Assembly: GCA_963788125.1 (NCBI GenBank)
Contig: CAWBFN010000002.1
Coordinates: 930,001 to 994,000, forward strand
DNA: 64,000 nucleotides
DNA from: Bog-473 sp963788125
GTDB taxonomy: Bacteria > Actinomycetota > Acidimicrobiia > Acidimicrobiales > RAAP-2
Direction: 5' to 3'
In this document: positions 16,447 through 24,117 of the stretch, piece after piece
Layout of the letters: every line of letters begins with the position of its first letter
How positions within the stretch are numbered: position 1 is the first letter of the stretch
Made by a program: the position numbers and the translations under genes
Notes under the pieces: model-generated
Seen by the model: the letters and a program-made list of their open reading frames with translations, nothing else
Database searches by the model: none
Told to the model about the DNA's origin: nothing

Positions 16447-17942
16447 CACCCCGTCTCCAGAATGTTCACCGGCCGAGTGCCATCGTGCGGCTGGTCGTGA
16501 GAGGAGTCCTGCTGGGCGGTCTGCCGGTCCACGGCGATCAGGATCGTGGTGGGCAACACGGCAATGGCAATGAAGGCCAGCACCCACCAGAAGGTGCTCG
16601 CGAACGCACTGGCCTGAGCCGACACCGAGCGCCCGGCATGGGTCAGGTGACTCTGGAGCACGACGGTCAGTATCGCCGTACCGATGGATCCCCCGACCCG
16701 CATCAGGATGTTGAGTTGGGGCGGGGCGTCGTTGATCTGATCGGGTCGTAGGGAGCGGAAGGCGGCGGTCATCGCCGGCGTGGTCGCCAGTCCGAGGCCG
16801 AACCCACTGATGAACATGGCGATGCTGATGAGCACATAGGACGTCTGGCTGCCGATCAGCACGAAGGGAAGGGTGGTCACCAAGGTGATGATCCCGCCCG
16901 TCGCCGCGGCGATGCCCGCGCCGTACCGGTCGGTCGCCCGCCCCGACGTCCAGGTGCCGAGGGCGGCGCCGATCCCTCGCGGGGCGAGCAGCAGTCCGGT
17001 GACCAAGGCATCTTGGTGCCGGACGATCTGGAAGTACAGCGGCAGGAGGATCATGCCCCCGAACAGCGCCGCCCCGAAGCAGAACATGGTCACCGCCGAC
17101 GCCCGGAACACCTTGTTGGTATAGAGCCCCATGTCCAGCAGCGGTCGCTCGACCCGCAGGGCGCGCAGCACGAAGGCCGAGATCAACACGACTCCGGATG
17201 CCAGCGGAAGCACGATGTGCATGGTGACGTTGTCGACGGAGGAGCCCACCTCGGCCAGCCCGTAGGTCAGCGCCACCAGACCCGTCGCCACCATGGCCAG
17301 TCCCGGCAGGTCGAAACGCCCCGCATCCTCGGGTGGGCTGGAGGGGAGTAAACGCAGACCGAAGATCAACGCCGCGATGCCGATGGGGACGTTGACGTAG
17401 AAGATCCATCGCCAGCCGACATTGTCCAACAACAGGCCGCCGAGGGTCGGTCCGAGCACAGGCCCCATGACGATGGGTACTCCGATGGCACCCATCACCC
17501 GGGCCAGGTTGCGCGCTCCCGCCGCCCTGATGATGATCATCTGACCGACGGGCAGGATCATTCCGCCACCGATGCCCTGCACCACCCGGAAGGCGATCAG
17601 CTCTCCGATGGAGTTGGCCTGGCCGCACAGCGCCGATCCCAGGGTGAACAACGCGATCGACAGCAGGTACAGCCGCTTCGGTCCGAGACGGCGCGCCGCC
17701 CAGGCGGAGACCGGGATCACCGCCGCCAGCGCCAACAGGTAGGCCGTCACCACCCACTGCACCTGGTTCAGTGACGAGTGGAGATCGCGCGACAGTGACT
17801 CGAGTGCGACGTTGACGATCGTGGTGTCGAGGATCGACATCATGCTGCCGAGGATCACCACCGTGGCGATCCTCCAGACGGCGGGGTCGATCCGCCCGCC
17901 GGCCTGATCGGAAGACGAACTGGACAGCTGGCTAGTGGACAT
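16446..17942 (-). CDS. DHA2-family MFS multidrug exporter (EmrB-like)
   Basis: A 498-aa transporter with about 14 hydrophobic segments. IATVVILGSMMSILDTTIVNVAL is the characteristic first helix, with the acidic D of motif D1. The loop AWAARRLGPKRLY carries motif A, and VMGPVLGPTLGGLLLDNVGWRW matches motif C of drug:H+ antiporters. ATG 17942 (MSTSQLSS) is preferred over the long upstream extension, which is not membrane-like. It is co-transcribed with marR. Substrate unknown. Confidence 0.9.
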   Translation of the reverse strand: MSTSQLSSSSSDQAGGRIDPAVWRIATVVILGSMMSILDTTIVNVALESLSRDLHSSLNQVQWVVTAYLLALAAVIPVSAWAARRLGPKRLYLLSIALFTLGSALCGQANSIGELIAFRVVQGIGGGMILPVGQMIIIRAAGARNLARVMGAIGVPIVMGPVLGPTLGGLLLDNVGWRWIFYVNVPIGIAALIFGLRLLPSSPPEDAGRFDLPGLAMVATGLVALTYGLAEVGSSVDNVTMHIVLPLASGVVLISAFVLRALRVERPLLDMGLYTNKVFRASAVTMFCFGAALFGGMILLPLYFQIVRHQDALVTGLLLAPRGIGAALGTWTSGRATDRYGAGIAAATGGIITLVTTLPFVLIGSQTSYVLISIAMFISGFGLGLATTPAMTAAFRSLRPDQINDAPPQLNILMRVGGSIGTAILTVVLQSHLTHAGRSVSAQASAFASTFWWVLAFIAIAVLPTTILIAVDRQTAQQDSSHDQPHDGTRPVNILETG

Positions 17943-18231
17943 CGGGCCGGTTGCTCGAAGAGCGACGGCCGGCGCCGTCCGCCGCCCGGGTGGACACCAT
18001 GTGGGAAACCTTAGCGAACCGAACCTTTGACTGTCGAGATTTTTGGTACCGAAGTAAGAGGCCGGGGTGGGCCGGATTCGGCGCCGAGACAGGGGTTCGA
18101 GCGGCGCTGGACGCGAAAAACCTGCTGGAGCAACAGATTGTGACGCGTAGGCCCCTGGGGCCGCACCTGTCCCGTGGGAGACCGGTCTCCCACTGGCGGG
18201 GCGATTGTCCACGCGACTACGGTCCGGTCCC
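17943..18231. other. 289-bp intergenic stretch upstream of MFS operon
   Basis: No gene seen. It separates the minus-strand MFS/marR operon from the plus-strand small gene. It has AT-richer patches (18036-18056, GAGATTTTTGGTACCGAAG) and ends with a perfect 20-bp palindrome (listed separately). The MFS promoter must lie here but cannot be placed with confidence. Confidence 0.4.
18174..18193. promoter_or_regulatory. 20-bp perfect palindrome, operator candidate
   Basis: GTGGGAGACC followed directly by GGTCTCCCAC: a 10+10 bp dyad with no spacer, and two further complementary bases beyond a single mismatch on each side. It lies 38 bp upstream of the GTG of the small DUF4177-like gene. Uninterrupted dyads of this length are typical binding sites for dimeric repressors (TetR/GntR type). 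No matching regulator is adjacent, so the partner is unknown. Confidence 0.5.
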
Positions 18232-18402
18232 GTGGGCGAACGCTATGGAATGGTGCTGGTCCCGATCACCTCCCAGTATCCCGAGGCCAGCAGCTCGACC
18301 GACGACCTTGTCGCCCGGCGTCAACGCGACGGTTGGCAGCTGGTCTCGGCCAGGGTAGACAGCGAAGGGGCCGAGATCTTGGTGTTCCGGCGTCCCGCCT
18401 AG
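18232..18402 (+). CDS. small DUF4177-like protein
   Basis: A 56-aa soluble protein with the pattern Y-x-V-VPI...LLxxxGxDGWELV...FKR seen in DUF4177-type proteins; here GMVLVPITSQYP, RRQRDGWQLVSARV and ILVFRRPA. The function of the family is unknown. The GTG at 18232 is the best start; TTG 18205 and ATG 18250 are alternatives. It sits 32 bp upstream of the phosphatase gene on the same strand and may be co-transcribed with it from a promoter near the 20-bp palindrome. Confidence 0.6.
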   Translation: MGERYGMVLVPITSQYPEASSSTDDLVARRQRDGWQLVSARVDSEGAEILVFRRPA

Positions 18403-18434
18403 TTCGAATCGACGCCGCGCCTCACACCCCGGTC

Positions 18435-19184
18435 ATGCCGCGCAACGAACGAATAGTGCCCCTGGTCGGGGCGTCCAACTTCCGGGACCTGGGCGGCTAC
18501 CCGACGGTCGACGGGGGGTCCACCAGATGGGGAACGCTGTTTCGTAGCGACGCACTGCACGAATTGACGGAGCCCGACATCAAGATTCTGCGCGATCTCG
18601 GGCTCAAGACCATCGTCGACCTCCGCATGGTGGCCGAGGTGAGAAAATCGGGCCGCGGCCTCTTGGGCTTCGAACCCGCCACGTACCACCATCTCTCGGT
18701 CATTGACGAAGATGGGGGCGAGAGCCGAGGGATACCCGCTCCCACGGATGAGGACCTGTCCAATCGGTACATGTGGTATCTCGACATCGGGCGCGAGCCG
18801 CTTGCCCGGGCGCTCAGAGTGTTGGGCGACACCGCGAACTACCCCCTGGTCTTTCACTGCGCTGCGGGCAAGGATCGCACCGGCGTCCTGGCGGCGCTTG
18901 TCCTTGACATCGTGGGTGTCGAACGCGCGGTCATCGTCGAGGACTACGTGCTGACCGCCACTCGCATGGAGCTCGTTCTGGAGCGAATCCTGCGTACCCT
19001 CGGCGAAGACAGGCGAGTCGAGGATCTACCGGCCCACACGTTCACCGTCAAGGCGTCGACTATGGAGGGATTCCTCGACAGGCTCGACCAGCGCTACGGC
19101 GGCGCGCGCCAGTGGGCATTGGCGGCCGGTGTCCCGTACGACAGCCTCAATTCGCTGTCGGTCTCCGTGAGGAGCGAAACCTAG
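18435..19184 (+). CDS. tyrosine-protein phosphatase (MptpB-like)
   Basis: A 249-aa phosphatase of the Tyr_phosphatase3/MptpB family. The active-site P-loop is FHCAAGKDRTGV (CxxxxxR with the extra K and D seen in the family's lipid/tyrosine phosphatases). The N-terminal GASNFRDLGGYPT and FRSDALHELT match the conserved start, and DLRMVAEV is the core strand before the loop. It has no signal peptide, so it acts in the cytoplasm or is exported by another route. The ATG at 18435 begins the conserved domain. It probably removes phosphate from Tyr/Ser or phosphoinositides; target unknown. Confidence 0.88.
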   Translation: MPRNERIVPLVGASNFRDLGGYPTVDGGSTRWGTLFRSDALHELTEPDIKILRDLGLKTIVDLRMVAEVRKSGRGLLGFEPATYHHLSVIDEDGGESRGIPAPTDEDLSNRYMWYLDIGREPLARALRVLGDTANYPLVFHCAAGKDRTGVLAALVLDIVGVERAVIVEDYVLTATRMELVLERILRTLGEDRRVEDLPAHTFTVKASTMEGFLDRLDQRYGGARQWALAAGVPYDSLNSLSVSVRSET

Positions 19185-19234
19185 GCCCGAGGCCCCGAGG
19201 CCCCGAGGCCCCGCGGCCCCGAGGCCCCGAGGAG
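19185..19234 (+). repeat. 8-bp tandem repeat CCCCGAGG
   Basis: Five to six imperfect copies of GAGGCCCC follow immediately after the phosphatase stop codon (TAG 19182-19184), with one G-to-C change (GCGGCCCC). It is a simple GC-rich microsatellite that may fold back on itself; no function can be assigned. Confidence 0.75.
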
Positions 19235-19322
19235 CCGGCTCCATGCGTCACCCGATCGGCAGTGGATACGGCGCTGCGAGAGGTGCGATGGTTAGGTCCG
19301 GGACTCGAACGGAGGAGATGGC

Positions 19323-20153
19323 ATGACGGCCAATCAGATGACGGACGAAGGGCGTTTTCGCCTCCTCGGGGATGGGAACAGGATGCCCATGCTGGGCCTT
19401 GGCGTCTGGCAGGTACCGGATGGAGCGGACTGCGTCAACGCGGTGCGGTGGGCCCTCGAACTCGGCTATCGGCACATCGACACCGCGCAGGCCTACGGCA
19501 ACGAGGAGAGCGTCGGGAGGGGGTTGCGCGAGAGCGGTGTGGCGCGCCAGGACGTGTTCATCACCACCAAGTTCTATCCGGGGCACAAGGATCCCTCGGC
19601 CGAAGCCGAGAAGAGCCTCGAGCGCCTCGGCATCGACCACGTCGACCTGTACATCGTCCACTGGCCGCAGGGCGGCCCCACCTGGGCGTGGCCGGGAATG
19701 GAGCAGGCCCGTGCCCAGGGCTACACCCGTTCGATCGGTGTCTCAAACTTCAGCGTCAGCGCACTCGAGGCGCTGCTCGGTGTCGCCGCCGTCCCGCCCG
19801 TGGTCAATCAGGTGCAGTTCAGTCCATTCGAGTACCGGCGCGCCTTGCTCCAGGCGTGCGAAGGTCGCGATATTGCCGTTGAGGCGTACAGCCCGTTGGG
19901 AACCGGCCGACACCTTTCCGACAAGACCGTCCGCCGCGTCGCCCGGCGCGTCGGGCGCACGCCCGCCCAAGTACTTATTCGCTGGGGCCTCCAGCAGGGA
20001 CTGGTGGTGATCCCCAAGTCCACGCACCGTGAGCGTATAGAGGAGAACGGGCGGGTCTTCGATTTCGAGCTGTCGGCACAGGACATGGCAGAGCTGAGTG
20101 CCTGCGACGAGACCGGTGGCACCGACCGGGCGACGGATCGTCCGTGGTGGTGA
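19323..20153 (+). CDS. aldo/keto reductase
   Basis: A 276-aa AKR of the 2,5-diketo-gluconate-reductase-like group. The catalytic tetrad is visible: Asp53 and Tyr58 in HIDTAQAYGNEESVG, Lys83 in ITTKFYPG, and His113 in YIVHWPQG. The cofactor end IPKSTHRERIEEN is the standard NADPH-2'-phosphate loop. The ATG at 19323 follows a GGAGGAG ribosome-binding site at optimal spacing. It is monocistronic by spacing, lying after the GC repeat and before the substrate-binding protein. It reduces small aldehydes or ketones with NADPH; the physiological substrate is unknown. Confidence 0.9.
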   Translation: MTANQMTDEGRFRLLGDGNRMPMLGLGVWQVPDGADCVNAVRWALELGYRHIDTAQAYGNEESVGRGLRESGVARQDVFITTKFYPGHKDPSAEAEKSLERLGIDHVDLYIVHWPQGGPTWAWPGMEQARAQGYTRSIGVSNFSVSALEALLGVAAVPPVVNQVQFSPFEYRRALLQACEGRDIAVEAYSPLGTGRHLSDKTVRRVARRVGRTPAQVLIRWGLQQGLVVIPKSTHRERIEENGRVFDFELSAQDMAELSACDETGGTDRATDRPWW

Positions 20154-20215
20154 CGAAACCGCGAAATGCGCTCGACATTTACAGCGAGTCGTAGTATCTT
20201 GACACGAAACCGCAA
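20153..20215 (+). promoter_or_regulatory. 10-bp direct repeats upstream of binding-protein gene
   Basis: ACGAAACCGC occurs at 20153-20162 and 20204-20213, 51 bp apart (about five DNA turns), with a TTGACA at 20199-20204 next to the second copy. The repeats lie in the 92-bp leader of the ABC substrate-binding protein gene and may be regulator half-sites. No good -10 is visible at standard spacing. Confidence 0.3.
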
Positions 20216-20245
20216 CATTTCACGACGTTAAGGGGGGCACGGTCC

Positions 20246-21463
20246 ATGAGAAAGTTGCTGCGTACGTTCGCCGCAGGTATGGCGGTGGTACTGCTGTGGG
20301 GTGGGCTGGCCGCAACAGCGGCGTTGGCCGGGCCGGGAACGGCTGGTGCGGCGACCACCTCGAAGGCGCCGATCAATATCGGCATCATCTGCGCCTGCTC
20401 GGGCTACCTCGGGTCCGACGCACCGGACATCCTGCCCACCGCCAAGGCCTGGGCCGACTCGGTGAACGCGTCGGGGGGCATCAACGGCCACAAGGTCGTC
20501 GTGCTCTTGAAGGACGACACGGGCAACCCGGCGACGTCGACCTCCATCGCCCAGACGTTCATCAAGACTGACCACGTAGTGGCGCTCATCGACGCGACGG
20601 CGGTCGACCAGGCGTGGGCCTCCTACGTCCAGTCGCAAGGTGTGCCGGTGATCGGCGCCATCACCTCGAGCGAGCCGTTCTTCTTGAACTCGGACTTCTA
20701 CCCGGAGAGCCAGACCGAAGACGCCCTCTTCGACGGCATCACCGCGGCGGTCCATCAGGCCGGAGGGAAGGACTTCGCCCTCTTCTACTGTGCCGAGGCC
20801 GTCCAGTGTCAACAGGGGATCGCCCCCCTGGAAGCCGGCGCCAAGTCGGTCGGTGAGGACGTCGTCGCCGCGCTGGAGGTGTCGGCGACCGCTCCCAACT
20901 ACACGGCCCAGTGCCTTGCCGCAAAGAATGCCGGGGCGACGGTCATCTTCCTCGCTTCCTCACAGCAGGTGGACACCAAGGTCGTCCAGGACTGCTACGC
21001 GCAGGGCTACAAGCCCAAGGTCGTGATCGACGGCGAAGTCCTTCTGCCCTCCATGACCACCACGTCAGATCTCAACCAGGCGACCTACTTCACCGTGCCC
21101 AATATCCCGTACTTCGCCGATATCCCAGCGGTCAAGACCATGGACGCGGCGATCAAGAAGTACTCCCCGGGAACGTTGAACAACGCCACCTGGGGGGAGT
21201 ACCCCATGTCCATCTGGATCTCGGGGAAGCTCTTCCAGGCCGCCGCCGCGGCCAGCCACCTGGGGGCCAGTGGTACGGCGACAGCGGCCGAGGTGGTCAA
21301 GGGCCTGGACGACCTGCACGGGGACACGCTCGATGGCCTCTCCCCGCCGCTCACCTACAAGGCCGGCCAGCCCAACCCGGTTCACTGCTGGTACTACGCC
21401 GAGCTCAAGGACGGCAAGTTCGCCACCCCGTTCGGCCTCAAGGACTTCTGCGCCGCCAAGTAG
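20246..21463 (+). CDS. ABC-transporter substrate-binding protein (branched-chain amino acid type)
   Basis: A 405-aa type I periplasmic binding protein. Residues 1-36 form a signal peptide (KLLRTFAAGMAVVLLWGGLA, cleavage near AGAAT) without a lipobox Cys, so the protein would be released or anchored by another route. INIGIICACSGYLG and SVNASGGINGHKVVVLLKDD are the LivJ-like N-domain motifs (GGINGHKV). No permease or ATPase genes follow, so it is an orphan component. It is 177 bp upstream of the acyl-CoA synthetase, separated by a strong stem-loop. It probably binds a small carboxylate or amino acid-like ligand. Confidence 0.85.
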   Translation: MRKLLRTFAAGMAVVLLWGGLAATAALAGPGTAGAATTSKAPINIGIICACSGYLGSDAPDILPTAKAWADSVNASGGINGHKVVVLLKDDTGNPATSTSIAQTFIKTDHVVALIDATAVDQAWASYVQSQGVPVIGAITSSEPFFLNSDFYPESQTEDALFDGITAAVHQAGGKDFALFYCAEAVQCQQGIAPLEAGAKSVGEDVVAALEVSATAPNYTAQCLAAKNAGATVIFLASSQQVDTKVVQDCYAQGYKPKVVIDGEVLLPSMTTTSDLNQATYFTVPNIPYFADIPAVKTMDAAIKKYSPGTLNNATWGEYPMSIWISGKLFQAAAAASHLGASGTATAAEVVKGLDDLHGDTLDGLSPPLTYKAGQPNPVHCWYYAELKDGKFATPFGLKDFCAAK

Positions 21464-21505
21464 CCAAGTAGCCGGTTAGCAGCCAGCTCACACCGGGGGA
21501 GAGGG

Positions 21506-21549
21506 GACGATCGCTGGGCGATGGCGCGGGCCACCGCCCGGCGATCGTC
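21506..21549 (+). terminator. 15-bp stem-loop after substrate-binding protein gene
   Basis: Left arm GACGATCGCTGGGCG (21506-21520) pairs with right arm CGCCCGGCGATCGTC (21535-21549): 15 bp with one G-U pair and a 14-nt loop, 43 bp after the stop codon. No U-tract follows. It is a probable terminator or processing barrier separating the binding protein from the synthetase. Confidence 0.55.
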
Positions 21550-21640
21550 GTCGGACTCTCCACACGCCCGAGTCACGTCGTATGCGACAATCGCGCCCAA
21601 TGACGAGAGTGCGTCGTCGGTCCGCCCTCCCGGCACGGCG

Positions 21641-23194
21641 GTGATCGCTCCGGGAGCACCCACACCGGCGGACCTCGCCGCGCACTTCCGCGCTGCGGGG
21701 TGGTGGGACGACAGCGGCCTTCGGGACGGTCTTGAGGCCATCGCCGAACGAGATGGCGATCGCCTCGCCGTCATGGACAATCAGGGGTCTTGGTCCTACG
21801 CGCAGTTGCGCGAGGCGGTTGAGCGCGCCGTCAACGCCCTCCTGTCTGCCGGTGTCGAGCCCGGCGATGCGGTGGTGCTGATCTGTCCCAACAGTTTCAT
21901 GGCTGTCGTGGCGACCCTGGCGATCCTTCGCACCTCGGCAGTTGCGGTCACCCTGGACCGTCGATGCGGGCCATCGGACGTCGCGCATGCGGTCGCCACA
22001 ACGGATCCCCGCCTCTTGGTGATGCCTGGGCCGCTGGCGGCGCCCCTCAGGGTCGACGAGCACGGTCGCCGGATCGTGAGCTTCCATGAGCTGCGCTCGG
22101 CCACCGGGACCACGGGCAGCTGGTCGGAGCCCGACAAGGCGGCTTCTCGGATCGTCCTGTTCACCTCCGGGACCACCTCCAAGCCCAAGGGCGTGATCCA
22201 CTCGCTCCATTCGCTGCTCTGCGGTGCGCACAACCTCGCCACGTCGTGCGGGTTCACCTCCGAGGACGCTTCGTTCCTCTCCAGCCCCCTCTCCGGCATC
22301 ACCGGCCTCACGCACCTGCTGATGGCGTTGAGAGGTGGGTGGATCGTCCTCGAGGACATGTTCGACGCCGTCACCTCCCTCGACCACCTCGCCCGGGGAG
22401 GGGCGACGGTGCTGGGTGGCGCGCCGGTCATCGCCGAGACGCTCCTTGGTGAGTGTGTCCGCCAGAACCGTTCGACGTCCCTGCGGACGATCGTCCTCGG
22501 CGGTGCCATGATCCCTCGCCCGCTGCTCCAGATGGCGATCGACCGCTTCTCCATCCGCCCCGTTCGCGCCTACGGGTCCTCCGAAGCCCCGATACACACG
22601 GCCAGCCGCAGCGACGACCCGCTCAGCGAATGCATCGCCAACGACGGGGCGCCACTGCCCGGGGCCGAGATCGAGATCGGCTCGGCGAACGACGAGTCGG
22701 AGTTGCGTGTCCGGGGCCCGAACCTGTTCCAGGGGTATCTGGATCCTTCTGACAACGAGCGGGCATTCTCGGCCGGGTGGTTCTGCACCGGCGACACGGC
22801 GGACATCGAGGCCGGGCGCCTCGTCATCCGCGGCCGGCTCAAGGAACTGGTCGTCCGCAAGGGCATGAAGATCTCGCTCCAAGAGATCGACGACGCGGCC
22901 TCCGGGCTGCCTTCGGCGATCGAATGTGCGGCCTACGGAGTGGCCGACAAAGAGACCGGGGAGCGGCTCGTCCTCGCCGTGCGAGCCGCACCACCACACG
23001 GTGTCACCTACGAGTCCGTCTCGCGGTTCCTCCTCGACGGCGGGCTGGCCCGTTGGAAGCTCCCCGAGCAGATCGTGACCTGGAACGAGCCTCTTCCCCG
23101 CACCGCGTCGGGCAAGATCATCCGGAACCGTTTGGCGATCGACGGCTCGTCGATGCCCGGCCAGTTTGCGCCTCGCCTCCGTCCGACGAACTGA
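21641..23194 (+). CDS. AMP-dependent acyl-CoA synthetase/ligase
   Basis: A 517-aa class I adenylate-forming enzyme. The ATP-binding P-loop is LFTSGTTSKPKGVIHS, the A5-type motif is YGSSEAP, the A7/A8 region is GWFCTGDTADIE followed by RGRLKELVVRKGMKIS, and the C-terminal catalytic lysine is in PRTASGKIIRNRL. It activates a carboxylic acid to acyl-AMP, then acyl-CoA, in the cytoplasm. The long frame opens at an ATG (21521) inside the stem-loop, so the GTG at 21641 (VIAPGAPTPADLAAHF) is preferred. It is followed 16-25 bp later by an SDR on the same strand, with which it is likely to share a pathway. Confidence 0.88.
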   Translation: MIAPGAPTPADLAAHFRAAGWWDDSGLRDGLEAIAERDGDRLAVMDNQGSWSYAQLREAVERAVNALLSAGVEPGDAVVLICPNSFMAVVATLAILRTSAVAVTLDRRCGPSDVAHAVATTDPRLLVMPGPLAAPLRVDEHGRRIVSFHELRSATGTTGSWSEPDKAASRIVLFTSGTTSKPKGVIHSLHSLLCGAHNLATSCGFTSEDASFLSSPLSGITGLTHLLMALRGGWIVLEDMFDAVTSLDHLARGGATVLGGAPVIAETLLGECVRQNRSTSLRTIVLGGAMIPRPLLQMAIDRFSIRPVRAYGSSEAPIHTASRSDDPLSECIANDGAPLPGAEIEIGSANDESELRVRGPNLFQGYLDPSDNERAFSAGWFCTGDTADIEAGRLVIRGRLKELVVRKGMKISLQEIDDAASGLPSAIECAAYGVADKETGERLVLAVRAAPPHGVTYESVSRFLLDGGLARWKLPEQIVTWNEPLPRTASGKIIRNRLAIDGSSMPGQFAPRLRPTN

Positions 23195-23219
23195 GTGCGA
23201 TCGCGCTACGGTGCGGCTC

Positions 23220-24107
23220 GTGGGATATTTAGAGCAGCGGGCTGGTCTCGAGGGCCGATTGGCGATCATCATGGGAGGGGGCGGAGGTCTGGGGCGCGCC
23301 TGTGCGGTGGACCTGGCGATGGCCGGCGTCCGCGTGGCGCTGTGCGACCGGGACGCCGCCGGCCTGGAGGACACCGCCGCGGCCGTCGGACCATCGGGAG
23401 CCGAGGTGATGACCACGGCGCTCGACGCGCGGGACACCGACGCCGTGACCGAGTTCTTCGCCGAGGTGGATGCCCGTTTCGGGGAACGGCTCGATGTCCT
23501 GGTCAACGTCGTCGGGGGCACATTCCGCCAGCCGTTCGAGGAATCGACGCCGCGGGGCTGGGACGCCATCATCCGAACCAACTTCACGTGGTTGCTGCAC
23601 GCGACGCAGCTGGCTATTCCCCGCATGCGGGCGGCCGGAGCGGGCAGCATCATCAGCCTGACCTCCATTGAGGGACATCGCGCCGCGCCCGGCTTCGCGG
23701 TGTACGCCGCCATGAAGGCCGCCGTGACCAATTTCACGCGCACGCTGGCGGTCGAGTTGGCGCCTGTGGGCATCCGGGCCAACACCATCGCCCCCGATTT
23801 CGTGCCGACCCCCTCCCTGATCGGGTTGGCCCCGCTCTCCGACGAGGCGAAGGAGGTCTCCGACTTCGCCCATCGCATCGGGATCCCGATGGGCCGGGAC
23901 GGGACCTACGAAGACGTCGGGGGCTGCGCGCTGTTCTTGGCGTCGGATCTCTCGGCATTCGTGACCGGAACCACCTTGCACCCCGACGGCGGGGCGGTGG
24001 CGTCGGCGGGGTGGTTCAACTGGCCCGACGTCGGGTTCGCCAACCAGCCGCCGCCAGGCGTCGTCGGCTACCTCATGGGCAGCCACGTCCCCCCGGCGGC
24101 CCCTTGA
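23220..24107 (+). CDS. short-chain dehydrogenase/reductase
   Basis: A 295-aa SDR. The cofactor loop reads AIIMGGGGGLGRA, a slightly unusual G-rich variant of TGxxxGxG. The acid after strand 2 (CDRDAAG) suggests preference for NAD(H). NVVGG replaces the usual NAG, and the catalytic Ser and YxxxK are SLTSIEG and YAAMK. The C-terminal extension (WPDVGFANQPPPGVVGYLMG) is longer than usual. GTG starts at 23211 or 23220 both fit. It lies directly downstream of the acyl-CoA synthetase, so it probably oxidises or reduces a CoA-linked or free acid intermediate. Confidence 0.86.
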   Translation: MGYLEQRAGLEGRLAIIMGGGGGLGRACAVDLAMAGVRVALCDRDAAGLEDTAAAVGPSGAEVMTTALDARDTDAVTEFFAEVDARFGERLDVLVNVVGGTFRQPFEESTPRGWDAIIRTNFTWLLHATQLAIPRMRAAGAGSIISLTSIEGHRAAPGFAVYAAMKAAVTNFTRTLAVELAPVGIRANTIAPDFVPTPSLIGLAPLSDEAKEVSDFAHRIGIPMGRDGTYEDVGGCALFLASDLSAFVTGTTLHPDGGAVASAGWFNWPDVGFANQPPPGVVGYLMGSHVPPAAP

Positions 24108-24117
24108 CCGGATCTCG

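Noticed and set aside
19289..19310. Minus-strand TTCGAGTCCCGGACC resembling a tRNA T-arm and 3' end, a possible attachment site remnant
   Set aside because: The upstream strand does not form the required 5-bp T-stem, and no acceptor stem, anticodon arm or integrase is nearby. Probably chance.
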